64,000 nt of DNA from Juglans regia (GCF_001411555.2 NC_049911.1:1860001-1924000), one strand, 5' to 3'. Positions 46,061-58,143 are shown, numbered from the stretch's first letter. Notes: generated by a model not told the origin, from the letters alone. Translations and numbers: made by a program.

Positions 46061-49000
46061 TGCTAAGAACCCTAGACCAAGTTTAACTCCCTCTCAGAAC
46101 TGAGAGCTAAGGTCCGTCAGCCATTCGCAAATGTCGGTGACAGAGAAAAGAGATCGAGTGTAGGGGTATATTTGGTATCATGTTTGTCGAAGATGGGGTC
46201 CACCGGCTGACTTATTCCATGTGCTATTTGTCCGTGTGTTTTTGTCGGCGGCGATTTCTACACTGGGAGCATTGGAGCATTGCAATGGTAAGAATTAATA
46301 TTAGTTATTGGGAAGTGTAAATTTTCATTAGAATTTGAAGTTTTGATTATAGTAAGAATTTTTGAAAAGATTAATACATATTAGATTATATTATCTCAAA
46401 ATAGTAATATAATATTATATATTTTAATAATATTTTAAAAAAATTAATATTTTATAAATATTATATTTAATATTTTGTATTAATATTAAAATTTAATATT
46501 TACTCCACATTCAACATAATATCGATTTTGTGAATACCAAATTACAACAAAGTCTAAAGAAAATAATATTTGAATTGAGGTGAAATGTACTTGGAGAAAA
46601 ATTTTGGATGGAAGCGGAGAGAGAGATAGAGAGAAGAGCGAGGAAAAGAAAGAGGTAGTTGGATGGAAAAATCATAAAATATTGATTTGGTCTTTTTACA
46701 GTGAGTCTCTAAATATGACTAAAGATCTTAAATTACTATAACTCAAAATTCCACAAATATACATTTAGCTAGTCTAATGCATGAATTTTAACTTAAAAAA
46801 AGCTAATACTTTTAGTAGGGGACTTAACAAAGTTTGGCCAAAATTTAACTAAAGAATTCACTTTTACAAATTTAGTTAGCCACTTTTCAATAACATCAAA
46901 TAACAGACTCTCCAAATTTATCATTATTCTATTAAAATATTAATTTTGACATTTTCATTTATTTTAATTCTAATTGTAATTTGAATATTTATTCGTTATT
47001 AAAAAATACATATTAATTTTCTAATGTTGATATAGATTTTAAAAGAAAAAATTGGCATCAACTAATCATAATATTGCAGAATTAGAACTTGAAGCACTCC
47101 AGCAAGATGATATTTTTGAGACGAAGAGGAATTTTTTGGAGTTGTGAGCTCGCGCGAAACGAATAGCACGCAAGAGAATGAATTTTTTATGCTAAAATAA
47201 TATTTGGCCAGTAACTTGGACTTAACAAATTTGATTAGTGAAAATTATCAAAGTTAAAAGTATTGTAACTTTGTTGAGTCTACTACAATGATTTTTTATG
47301 CAATCTAGTTAAAATTTGGCCAAAATATAATTTTGTTGAGTCCATTATTAGTGCTCTTAACTAGAGGTATAATTAGTCCGGTCCAGTCTAGTTTTGGACA
47401 AAATTTAGGACCGAACTAGTATGTACTGGTTTTGCATTTTCGAAAACCGATTACGCACATGTTACCCTCATAAACTAGTACCTCCGATTTTACCGATTCT
47501 GGTCCGATTCTTTGGTTTTAATAAAATGTAAATTTGTCATAAAAAGTTATAATTTATAGTGATTTAGCATTACTATATTAGTATTAGTATAAATATTAAT
47601 TAAAGTTATAGTGATTACTAATTAGTATAACTATATATTAGTATTATTTATAGTGGTTTTAATTTAGTATAACTATAAAATAGTATTAGTATAGGAAAAT
47701 GATAGGGTTACTACCCTCCTATTATCTATTTACTACTCTTTTTATATTTGATTTTTTTTTATTTTTTATTTTACTTAATGGTTAAGGAAGTGACTATTAG
47801 TAAACTTATATATTTTTTTCATTTTTTTTCTTAATGATTAAGGATGTTAAAAAAATACTTAAAAGAAAATGATAAAAACAATAAAAAACTTGAAATGAAC
47901 TATGAGTAGTAAATGAGTAGTAATAAGATAGTAACCCTATCACTACCTATTAGTATAACTATCAATATAACTATATCACTTATATCACTATAGTATCATA
48001 TAGTGATATAGTATTAGTAGAACTACTAATACTACAATGATTTATATAGTTTTTTATATATAGACATAAAGTGAATTATTAATAGTATTAGTATTAGAGC
48101 ATAAAATGTAATTAATATACTAATATATACTAATGTATACTAATTAATTAAAGCGAGATATAATTAATATAGTAATGTATATTAGTATTACTAATGTATT
48201 ATGTATTTATCAAAAGGAATATGTTGAGAGTTTATTAAGCCATAAAATGTTATTAATATATTTTTTATGTTTAAAACATATGATCAAATAAATCTTTATG
48301 TTTAAGATTAAAATTTATGTTATAAATTATAATAACATTATCTTATATATAATTATAATTTATATTATTATATATTATATATTTAAATTTTATATAATAT
48401 AAAATATTATATATTTTATTAAAAAAATAATTTAAAATATACAATATAGTGAACCGTTCCTATCAGATCCTAAAAAATATAAAACCAGAACCAGACCGGT
48501 CCCGGCCAGTTTTGGCACTAAGGGAACGGGTCCCAAACCAACCCGGTGGACCGGTTCAGGCTGAATCAGTCCGATTTTCAAGTTAATTTTTACACACATA
48601 CTCTTAACTGTCTTTCCTTATGGTTTAAAACTCTCATCTTTTTAAGCATAGACCTAAGTTAAATAATCAATAACCCAAATTAATAATAAAATTTGGTTAG
48701 ATTCAATTGTAAAATGTTTTAAGACTAATTGATTATATTTCAGTTACAAATTTTAAAGATCGAAATAGGATTCTTATCCTCCTAAACCTGATCTCATAAA
48801 AAAGAAGAGTAATGTTTGGTTGTGATCTTTTTTTTTTTTTTTTTTTTTTACATATCGGGACTACTCTTAAGTAAATAAATTTTGTTCTGTTTTGTTTGAG
48901 AATATAGTTTTTAATGATTAAATTTTTTAAAAAGAGTTCTTAATTGGCATACATATTTTTAAAAAAAAAGGAGTTATTTCTAGAATTTCATAAAATTCTA

Positions 49001-49884
49001 CACACACGTGTGTGTATATATATATATATATATATTAGGTAAAAGTAACATGCAATACACGCTTGCTTAATTTATATTTAATTTTTTTTTGTTAAGAATT
49101 AATTTTTTATTAATAAGGACGTAATGTTTTCGGTTAATTAAATAACGAATGATTCAAAACAAATGATTCTAAAAATTTTCGTGTCTCATATGGAAACACC
49201 CTGTCGCAAGCTCCATCTTTAATTTTTTTTGTTTCAGATCTCAATACGGTTGCAAAGACGCTTAGAAAAAAAAAAAAAAAAACATTACTGCAAAATATAA
49301 CAAGATCTTGATAACACAATATTTAATATTTATTGTGACAATAACCAATCATGAACAAGCCTTCAATAAGACATAATCCAAAATCTTCCATGTATGATCA
49401 TCTTTTCTGTGAAATAGCAACAATAGTGAATGTTTTGTTATTGTCACAATGCGACACCACCGTCAGTAAGCCTGTCTCTCCGTTTACTCTCTCAACTTGG
49501 GTGATCCTGTTATATTGTCAGAACGTTTCCCGACTGCTGCCGTAACCCCACTCGTGCCACTGCAACCGTAGTGTGCCATAACACATTGGGTAAGTGCAAA
49601 CGGGAAGTTTGGATTGTCCCAATTTACATTGAAATTTCTAGATTGAGTGATTTCGATATTTTGAGTGGCGTTGTTTGTAATGTGGTGCACGGAGAGGGGA
49701 TGAACGTAAAAATGTGGGTTGGTATTGGGAGTTTGTTTGTAAATGGTGATGTGTGTATTATTAATTATTGCACTTCGATATTATACACGAACGGCGTTAC
49801 CTTTAACAGAAAAATAATAAAAAACCGTAAAAACAAAATTTTCTGTTAAATAGTCACTTTATATATATATAGATAGATATATAT
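46061..49884. other. Intergenic, AT-rich
   Basis: The mannosidase promoter should lie within the first few hundred bases. The rest is AT-rich, with a CCGGT-rich element (47362-48590), a poly-T run near 48831-48849 and a (TA/TG) run near 49010-49034. No credible gene seen. Confidence 0.55.
47362..48590 (+). mobile_element. CCGGT-rich non-autonomous element, copy 2
   Basis: It begins GAGGTATAATTAGTCCGGTC and ends in a block with ACCGGTCCCGGCC, CCCGGTGGACCGG and AATCAGTCCGATTTT, with about 900 bp of A/T-rich DNA between. Its first about 110 bases match the reverse complement of 10040-10147. Some of the interior (about 47700-47940) looks like a further nested insertion, since ATAGGGTTACTACC recurs inverted near its far end. 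Confidence 0.6.
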
Positions 49885-49943
49885 ATGTGTGTGTGATGTT
49901 CATGCATGCATTGAGAACTAGAAAAATCCTAGTGGGTGCAATA

Positions 49944-50116
49944 AGAGAAATTCTATTTGCAGTCCCTATTTGGGGACTGCATGTGCAAGCCCTTCATTAA
50001 ATAAAAAAAAGTATCATTTTGATAAAGATAATATTGTAATTTTAAAAAAATTTAAAAATAAAATTAATTAGGCTTACAATGCAGTCCCCATTTGAGGCCT
50101 GTATGTAGCATTGCTC
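49944..50116. mobile_element. MITE (hAT-like, 8-bp target duplication), only in copy 1
   Basis: A 173-bp insertion flanked by GTGCAATA on both sides (49936-49943 and 50117-50124). Copy 2 lacks it at the matching place. Arms: AATTCTATTTGCAGTCCC on the left and, complemented, AATGCTACATACAGGCC on the right; both carry GGGGACTGCAT internally. Confidence 0.8.
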
Positions 50117-51019
50117 GTGCAATAATACCCATTTGGAATAACGTGGCTCCCGTAATAGGAATAAACATTTCACTTTAAAAGTTATATGTTTTATACTCTA
50201 AATTGCCGTTTGGATAGTAAGTTGAGATGAAAGTTGAATAAAATATTATTATTGTTTTAATATTTGAAAAAGTTGAATTGTTTATTATATTTTGAATAAA
50301 GTTGAATTGTTTATTTTTAATATTGTTGTTGGCATGGCATTTCGATGCTGCCACGTTACAACTACATCGTCAAGTTTTAATCAGAATTGAACGATAGGAC
50401 TTAATCATAAGAAAAATTCTACTTATCATCGTCATACATCACACACCACACTTTTTTTATTTTTTTTTCTCTTATCAAATATGTGGTGTATGAATGATGA
50501 GTAGAAGAATCCAATTAGTTTAAGAAGAACAAAATAATTTTTTTAAAATAAATAAATAAAAATAAGTATGGTGTGTAGGAATGATGAGTAACAAAACTTT
50601 AATCATAAATTCTAGAAAACTCAAGAAGTAAAGTAAAAACAAAAAAAAAAAAAAAGAAATCGGGAATTTTTATTTTCCAACCAACTGAAAATCTAAGAAG
50701 AGATTTTGTATGTAACCGAAGGATGAAGCAAACGTCTATTTTTCTTTTTGTGTATCACTATCTTTTTTTTTATCTGATTGCATATTTCTTCTGTTCATAT
50801 AAAATTAGCACTAACTTAAATCCAATAACATTTCATTTTTATTTGAAAAAACGAAAAATAGCTCTAAATAATTACAAAACAAGGTAACTAGCTTATAAGA
50901 ACATAAATTCTATTAAAAATGAAAGTCGATACAAAAATCTTAAAAACTGAAATTACACTTTAGCAAACTCATAAGCTAAGTACTTTTTAATATAACAGGA
51001 CCAAAGCAAGGGATCTTGG

Positions 51020-52091
51020 TCATGTGGATATTGAAAGTACTCTTAAGAAATCTAAACTTGGAGCATTTAGGAATTCCCCAAAAATACAATCTGGATGAGC
51101 AGGAAAAATGCAATCTGCACAGTAGTAGTACCAACGCTTCGGATCTCGTTCTTTTTCACAAATATCACAGTAATATTCATCAGATTCATCTTCTGGACTA
51201 TAACAGAGTGTGAAGGGATGCACATGTTGTTCGTACTTTATCGTATACGGTAGTGTTAAACATTTGAAGTCCAAAGCGAATTCACAATCAGCACAACAGA
51301 ATTTGAATCCTTGGTCCGAATCACAACAACTGCACTTTTTAGCATCCGATGATCTAGAAAGAATAAGTTGATGTTCGTGACTAGCATGTGTAATGGTGTC
51401 TGCGATTAAACTACATTGGACATCAATGTCAAACTTGCATTTTTTACAATTATAAGTGAAGCCACTACAAAGACGACAACAGGTTTTACATACATAAAAA
51501 CCATGAATGGTTTCTTTTGGGCGGAGGATGAGAGGGTGTTGGTGAAGTGGATGTCGAATTTTTCTTGGTAATTCAACACAAGCTTTGTGAAGAAAGAATC
51601 CACATTGAGCACAAATATAAAATGGAGGAAAGATAGACCGCATACATGCATTACATTTTTTGTTGATCCCAACCTTGTCAGTGAGCTTTAAGTCATGCTC
51701 ATGACTGAAATGTTTGATTTCTTCCGCTATTTCACTTCCCTCAACTCCCAATTTAATCTTTTTAACAACAAATGCTAACGAGTCAATGGATTCATCAAGT
51801 CCAAGATCTTCAATACTTGACGATGACTCAATAGATTCTTCATCTTTAGACTTCGGAACAAATGTTTCATCTCTATCTTCCTTGCTTGTAGCACAATGAA
51901 GGTGGGCAACAAAATCACAACTCGGGCAATAATAGACCCCATAGTCCATGTCCACTCTGCTAACACATAGCTTGCAAACTTTACGACCGGATCGATTAGT
52001 AGAAAGAGAGTAGGTGAGGTTGAGCGGGTGGTTGTGCCGTGTAACTTTGACAATAGAAGGTAAGCAAGCACAATCTAGGTGGGAAACAAAA
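51020..52091 (-). pseudogene. 5'-truncated DC1-domain gene copy
   Basis: The minus-strand frame matches residues from about 215 to the end of the full DC1 gene at 55644-57332, with few substitutions and no stop. It lacks the first about 215 codons and any in-frame ATG near the break; the frame enters unrelated sequence at 52091. Five DC1-type Cys/His units remain. Small changes against the full copy include a different sequence around 51480-51515 that alters one Cys/His unit. It could be expressed only from a new start in the neighbouring segment; I treat it as a pseudogene. Confidence 0.8.
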
Positions 52092-52397
52092 TCCAAACTA
52101 AGTTTAAGCCAATTGATGTTAAATTTCAGTCTGAGAGGGATTGGGCATCACTTTTTTCTTCCTCTAGAAGATGAATTTTTGTTCGTGGGATTGATTTATA
52201 AAAGTATTAATTTTTACGGCTTGCATGGTTTCTTATTACTGTTATGATTATGATTTTGATTGTTATTTGATAAGCAATATTTTTAAATTCCTAACTTTTA
52301 TGAATTTGACAATGATGGTAAATATTGTGTTTGTGATTATTTTGTTTTCAGTAATGGGGAACCTTGGAGGAAGAAAAGGCTGAGCTTGTTCTTACAG

Positions 52398-52473
52398 AAG
52401 GATATTAAGAATCATGGAAATCCAACCAGTCACAAACCTGAGCTTATTCTGAATAACTTCACAACACGCTTGG
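52398..52473 (+). pseudogene. Captured exon of a Brix-domain (RPF1-like) gene
   Basis: A 76-bp exon between the acceptor CTTACAG and a donor GTTAAAA. It encodes KDIKNHGNPTSHKP then ELILNNFTTRLG, the conserved start of the Brix domain in ribosome production factor 1-like proteins, which act in 60S subunit assembly in the nucleolus. Only this piece is recognisable, so it is a gene fragment, not a gene. Confidence 0.65.
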
Positions 52474-52872
52474 GTTAAAAGATACCACCACTCATGATGG
52501 CTTGTCATTTTTGTCTATGGTATGATCACACTCAACCAGCCATAATAGTTAATTGGATTCTAATTTTTCATTTTGGGTTAGTTTTGTTTTTTTTTTTCAA
52601 CAAAGTGAAATCTCCATTAATTATTTTTAAATATGTAGTAGCGTGCTTTTTGGCTGAAATTTTTGATAAACATAAAAGTTGATGCACTCTATCTAATATC
52701 TAAAAAAGAATACATTATTTATGTTTTGATGCCTTTGCAGGTATATGAACACGTAACATTTGAAATGAGAAACATATATCCCCTGGGTGTTTTTGTTAAC
52801 CAGCCTCCATCAACAAAAAATGTTTATAATTTTTATTATTTTGCTATCCTCTATTCAGAGTGTTTTTGTTAA

Positions 52873-53242
52873 AAACTCGAGAAACTTGGATGGCTTTTGC
52901 AAACGATTTTAGATGGTAAAGACCCAAGGAGCTTTAACTTTAAAATTATGAACATATGTTCTCTACCTTGCTTTTTCCCTTCTATTATTTCTAGATCCCC
53001 TTTCCTAATTTCTATTTGTCGTAGAGAATTTGATATTTGCTTCTTCTTAAATCACTTGATAGCTCATATTTTTCTTGGAAATTTTATAATGTGTGTCCTT
53101 TTTTTTCATAGTCTCTATTTGTCAGTAGTTAACATTTATTAGCTTTTATATGTGCTACAGATATATTGGCAGAGTATTCTGGTGCTGTTCTTGAAGTATT
53201 GTCTGCAGTGTTATTTGGACGGAGAGGCCGTGTTAGAAGAAG
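52873..53242 (+). pseudogene. Two captured exon fragments, unidentified gene
   Basis: Exon pieces at about 52873-52915 and 53161-53242 join in frame through donor G|GTAAAGACC and acceptor CTACAG|ATATATTGG. The joined frame gives a hydrophobic segment with AEYSGAVLEVLSAVLFG followed by a basic RRGRVRRR end. I do not recognise the parent gene. A stop codon lies just upstream of the first piece in this frame. Confidence 0.45.
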
Positions 53243-53875
53243 GTAGCTCTCTCTAATATGCTTGGTTAATATTAATTTTAGGGTATATGATATATGAATA
53301 AAACTCATCTTATCAGTTAAATATCATAATCTTAGAGCATGTAAGCTTTAGTTTTATTTATGACATGTTTCTCTTTTTTTCTGTTTCATCCAATGCTTAA
53401 CATGAATGCAAGAGTTTTGCTTTTATAGACATATCTAATGTTGGTGAGGTATTATAGTAGACTTGTAAATGTGTTGGTCGACTAGAATGATTTAATAGGA
53501 AGAAATTATTTTTATAAGAAATCAACTAATGAGATAACTTTTCCGTTAGTTTTTGTCAATGAGAATGATAATTATTGAAAGAAAATAGATATCATTTCTA
53601 TAAATACTATTATTTTCTACGTGTAAAAAAAAAAAACACCGTTCTTTTCTACTTATAAAAAAATAAATATTATTAAGTTATTTATTTTACTATGCCTTAA
53701 ATTATTAAGTAAAATCAATTATTTTTATAAAATATATATTATTTTTTATAAATAACCATTTCATAAATCTAGGCAAACGTGCTTTGCGCGTTGCTCCTGC
53801 TTGGTATATGTGTGTGTACGTGCGCATCGGGAACTAGTAAAATCCTAGTGGCTGCATTAATACCCATTTGGAATA

Positions 53876-54093
53876 CAAAAAATCTTCACAACCTCCTCCA
53901 CACTCCACAATATTTTTAATTATTATTATTTTTTTCTTTTATTAAATATTTATTATATGAATAATGAATAAAAGAGTTGAAATAATTTAAAAAGAATAAA
54001 CTCAAAAAAAAAAATTTAAAAATATTAAAAATTTAAAAAATTTAAAAAAATGTGGAGTGTGGAGTGTGGTGGAGGTTGTGTAGCAAAACTCGA
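53876..54093. mobile_element. MITE (218 bp), only in copy 2
   Basis: Flanked by TGGAATA on both sides (53869-53875 and 54094-54100). Copy 1 has a single TGGAATA there. Arms: CACAACCTCCTCCACACTCC on the left; the right arm is its near complement GGAGTGTGGTGGAGGTTGTG. Confidence 0.85.
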
Positions 54094-54750
54094 TGGAATA
54101 ACGTGGCTCCCACAATAGGAATAAACCTTTCACTTTAAAAGTTATATGTTATATAATCTAAAGTGCGGTTTAGATAATGAGTTGGATAAAATATTATTAG
54201 AATATTATTTTTTAATAATAATATTATTTTGATATTTGAAAAAGTTGAATTTTTTATTATATTTTGAATAAAATTGCATTGTTTATTTTTAATATTGTTG
54301 TTGACATGGCATTTCGATGCTGCCAAGTTGCAACTGCATCGTCAAGTTTTAATCAGAATTGAATGATAGATAGGACTTAATCAGAAGAAAAATTATATTT
54401 ATCATTCCCACACACCATATATCATACTTATTTTTATTTTTTTTCTCTTACCAAATGTGTGGTGTATGACTGATGAGTAGAAGAATCTAATTAATTTCAG
54501 AAAATAAAACAAAAAAAAATTAAATAAATAAATGAAATTAAGTATAGTGTTTGAGAATGATGAGTAACAAAATTCTAATCTTAAATTCTAGAAAACTCAA
54601 GAAGTAAAGTAAAAGCAAACAAAAAAGGTTGAGAAATCGGGAATTTTTATTTTCCAACCAATTGAAAACCTAAGAAGAGATTTTGTATGTAACCGAAGGA
54701 TGAAGCAAACGTCTATTTTTCTTTTTGTGTGTCACAATCTTTCTTTATAT

Positions 54751-55385
54751 GGTTAATTACAGTTTACTCTCTCGAATTTTCATTCAATTTATAATGTGCA
54801 TTTGAAACTAATAATTGCATCAAAGTGGACCCTCGAACTTTTAAAACTTCCCAATCCCCTCTTCTGTCTACCAACAATGTCAAATCTAACGGAAATTCAA
54901 TGCAAAAATGTAATTTTCATCTAATTTATTATCTTTAACTATATAAAATATAAAATAATATATGCTATCAATTAATAATAAATCTTTAATCATTAACCAT
55001 ATATAAAATTATTTTATACATAAGTTGCAAGCAAGTACGAATAATCTATATATACAATGAAATTATTTGATATTTATTAACCATATATAAATTAATAAAA
55101 AAAATTATTTAATGATTTATTATTTATTATTAATTGATAGCATATATTATTTTATATTTTATATGGTCAATGATAATAAATTAAATAAAAATTACATCTT
55201 TACAGTGAATGTTATGCACATAATTAGCATGTGAAGTGAATTTTTGTTAGATTTAACGCTGCTGGTAGACGGAAGGGGGGGTTGAGACGTCTTGAAAGTT
55301 CGAGGGTCCACTTTAATGCAATTATTAGTTTCGGAGGTACATTGTGAATTGAGTGAAAATTCAGAAGGACAAAGTGTAATTAACC
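54751..55385. mobile_element. Foldback element (about 635 bp), only in copy 2
   Basis: Two arms of roughly 250-270 bp are near-perfect inverted complements: GGTTAATTACA at the left and TGTAATTAACC at the right, with AACTAATAATTGCAT and GTGGACCCTCGAACTTT in both arms. The arms reach inward to an AT-rich loop near 55000-55090. The matching point in copy 1 (near 50765) is uninterrupted. Sites TTTCTTTAT and TCTTTTTAT flank it, a possible degraded 9-bp target duplication. Confidence 0.85.
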
Positions 55386-55643
55386 ATTCTTTTTATCTGA
55401 TTGCATATTTCTTCTGTTCATATAAAATAGCACTAACTTAAATCCAATAACATTTCATTCTTATTTGAAAAAATGAAAAATTAATCACTAAATAATTACA
55501 TAACAAGGTAACTAGCTTATAAGAACATAAATTCCATTAAAATAGAAAGTCGATACAAAAATCTTAAAAACTAAAATTACACTTTGGCAAACTCATAAGC
55601 TAAGTACCTTTTAATATAGCAGGACCAAAGCAAGGGATGTTGG

Positions 55644-57332
55644 TCATGTGGATATCGAAAGTACTCCTAAGAAATTTAAACTTGGAGCATTTAGGAATAT
55701 CCCAAGAATACAATCTGGATGAGCAGGAAAAATGCAATCTGCACAGTAGTAGTACCAACGCTTCGGATCTCGTTCTTTTTCACAAATATCACAATAATAT
55801 TCATCAGATTCATCTTCTGGACTATAACAGAGTGTGAAGGGATGCACATGTTGTTCGTACTTTATCGTATACGGTAGTGTTAAACATTTGAAGTCCAAAG
55901 CGAATTCACAATCCGCACAACAGAATTTGAATCCTTGGTCCGAATCACAACAACTGCACTTTTTAGCATCCGATGATCTAGAAAGAATAAGTTGATGTTC
56001 GTGACTAGCATGTGTAATGGTGTCTGGGATTAAACTACATTGGACATCAATGTTAAACTTGCATTTTTCACAATTATAAGTGAAGCCACTACAAAGACGA
56101 CAACAGGTTTTGCATACAGAACAAAAGGTTGCTTTTGAGCGGAGGATGAGAGGGTGTTGGTGAAGTGGATGTCGAATTTTTCTTGGTAATTCAACACAAG
56201 CTTTGTGAAGAAAGAATCCACATTGAGTACAATTATAAAATGGAGGAAAGATAGACCGCATACATGCATTACATTTTTTGTTGATCCCAACCTTGTTAGT
56301 GAGCTTTAAGTCATGCTCATGACTGAAATGTTTGATTTCTTCCGCTATTTCACTTCCCTCAACTCCCAATTTAATCTTTTTAACAACAAATGCTAACGAG
56401 TCAATGGATTCATCAGGTCCAAGATCTTCAATACTTGACGATGACTCAATAGATTCTTCATCTTTAGACTTCGGAACAAATGTTTCATCTCTATCTTCCT
56501 TGCTTGTAGCACAATGAAGGTGGGCAACAAAGTCACAACTCGGGCAATAATAGACCCCATAGTCCACGTCCACTCTGCTAACACATAGCTTGCAAACTTT
56601 ACGACCGGATTGATTAGTAGAAAGAGAGTAGGTGAGGTTGAGCGGATGGTTGTGCCGTATAACTTTGACAATAGAAGGTAAGCAAGCACAATCTAGGTGG
56701 GAAACAAAAAAACAAGTGGCACAAAAGTAAAACGTGCCCCCACCTTCCTTCCCACAAGCATCACAAATGAATGAGATGGATTTCAGAACCAGAGTTAATG
56801 GATGGTTGTGAATTTCAGCTTCTCTAATAAGTGGTGGTTGAATCAATGGTAAGAAAATACAATGTAGGTGAACTAAGAAGGAACATTTGGCACAAAAGTA
56901 AAACATGCCCTTCCCTTCCTTCCCACAAGCGTCACAAATGAATGAGATGGTCAACTTGTGTGCAAGGGTCAATGGGTGGTCGTGAACGTGAGTGTTTTGG
57001 GTGAGTGGTAGAGAAGTACATTTAACACAAAGATTAAGCTCACAATCAGAACAATTGTATTTGGAGGTGATTTGTTTTTCTCTGCAACTATCACATTCTT
57101 TACGTGATGGTGGTGGAAGGTACATAAGATGTAGAGGATGTTTGGGGTGAGAAGGGTGGTGCAACTCTTGGGGTAATTCGGCACATGATTTATGCATGTA
57201 TACACCGCACTCATCGCAACCGTAACCGGAACCAAATGCTTTTTCGACGCACAATAGACACAATTGTCCATCCAATTCATCGAAGAACAACCAGGGATCA
57301 TCATGTTGGGAACAGGAATATTGAATCTCCAT
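55644..57332 (-). CDS. DC1-domain (Cys/His-rich C1) protein, 562 aa
   Basis: Intronless, as most plant DC1 genes. Seen: eight or nine DC1/C1_2 units of the form HxHPLxL..CxxC..YxCxxCxFxxHxxC, for example HVHDHPLTLAHK with CDACGKEGKG, HNHPLNLTYS with CKLC, and HQHPLILRS with CKTC. Between the fifth and sixth units (about residues 278-340) is an acidic, Ser-rich linker (DEESIESSSSIEDLG). No transmembrane segment or kinase. DC1 units are predicted zinc-binding folds related to diacylglycerol-binding C1; some members are linked to defence or hormone responses, but no role can be assigned here. Start: ATG at 57330-57332, first Met of the frame. Parent of the truncated copy at 51-52 kb. Confidence 0.9.
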   Translation of the reverse strand: MEIQYSCSQHDDPWLFFDELDGQLCLLCVEKAFGSGYGCDECGVYMHKSCAELPQELHHPSHPKHPLHLMYLPPPSRKECDSCREKQITSKYNCSDCELNLCVKCTSLPLTQNTHVHDHPLTLAHKLTISFICDACGKEGKGMFYFCAKCSFLVHLHCIFLPLIQPPLIREAEIHNHPLTLVLKSISFICDACGKEGGGTFYFCATCFFVSHLDCACLPSIVKVIRHNHPLNLTYSLSTNQSGRKVCKLCVSRVDVDYGVYYCPSCDFVAHLHCATSKEDRDETFVPKSKDEESIESSSSIEDLGPDESIDSLAFVVKKIKLGVEGSEIAEEIKHFSHEHDLKLTNKVGINKKCNACMRSIFPPFYNCTQCGFFLHKACVELPRKIRHPLHQHPLILRSKATFCSVCKTCCRLCSGFTYNCEKCKFNIDVQCSLIPDTITHASHEHQLILSRSSDAKKCSCCDSDQGFKFCCADCEFALDFKCLTLPYTIKYEQHVHPFTLCYSPEDESDEYYCDICEKERDPKRWYYYCADCIFPAHPDCILGIFLNAPSLNFLGVLSIST

Positions 57333-58143
57333 GGCTTCCTAGATCTGTAATTTAACAAGTGATCATGATGCACAAGATGTGGGTATATTATTATCAAATT
57401 AAATTACTCAATTTGACTTCTCAAATTCAAACACATGCATGCATGATCATGTTTTCGACATATATATATATATATATATATATATAAGCTGGTAGATATA
57501 TAGCCTTCATGATCTATTTATTTCACAGGAAGAAGAAGATGAAGAAGATTATATACAAATAAGATATAAAGGGGCAATTAATTAGACTCACCTCAATGAA
57601 GAAGAAAAATAATTTCTGATCTTGCTTGGGAGAAAGCTAGCTAGTTAAGATGCATCGGCATGAGACTCACATGTATATCTATTACTAGTGCTATGTATAT
57701 GAAAGGAAAGAGCAAGACTGTGAGAGGTATTTCATGTATGGACGAGATGATCATGATGGAGTTGAGAGGGTGTGGGGTTCACTTTCTACAATTATTGTAC
57801 GGCTCTTATCCTTTTATCTACCGATTAGATCAAGAATTTGTTTTTTTATGGATTTTTCGTGGATGTGGTTTTTTATGATTTATACTTTTTTGCTTTTGAA
57901 TTGATTCCCTCGTCTACACTTGACGGTCCAAAAGCGATTCCAAAATCCAACTTGCCGACAGAGCTGGAGCCCACTGACCCAAATGAACAGTGATTGACTT
58001 GCTAGAAAGGAATATTGTTACTTACAAGAAATGAATTGATTCCCTCACCTATATCTGAAAATACGGTTTTGATTCTTATTAAAATCAATAGGAAGTTGAA
58101 AAAATACCCAATTAATTTTCTGCTCATGAAGTCAGTCTACGTT

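Larger units (their letters stand above)
49885..52091. repeat. Tandem duplication, copy 1 (DC1 3' part plus flank)
   Basis: Closely matches 53805-56706 once three insertions are removed. It contains the 3' flank and the last about 350 codons of the DC1 gene. Identity to copy 2 stops at 52091. Confidence 0.85.
52092..53804 (+). mobile_element. Helitron-like segment carrying gene fragments
   Basis: Fills the junction between the two DC1 copies. The 5' edge reads A|TC and the 3' edge CTTGG|T; Helitrons insert between A and T and usually start TC and end CTRR. Just before the 3' edge is a GC-rich hairpin (GCAAACGTGC TTT GCGCGTTGC, 53773-53794), the hallmark Helitron terminator, preceded by AT-rich DNA. 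It carries exon fragments with splice signals at 52398-52473, about 52873-52915 and 53161-53242, all plus strand. No Rep/helicase ORF, so non-autonomous. The 3' terminus is one base off canonical and the 5' end is weakly defined. Confidence 0.55.
53805..56706. repeat. Tandem duplication, copy 2 (DC1 3' part plus flank)
   Basis: Matches copy 1 (49885-52091). It carries two insertions that copy 1 lacks (53876-54093 and 54751-55385). The gene continues beyond the duplicated part to its start at 57332, so this is the parental locus. Confidence 0.85.

Noticed and set aside
52094..52096. Start codon for the truncated DC1 copy
   Set aside because: The frame can be opened here only by reading TTG as Met, which plants rarely use; the codon also lies in the unrelated junction segment.
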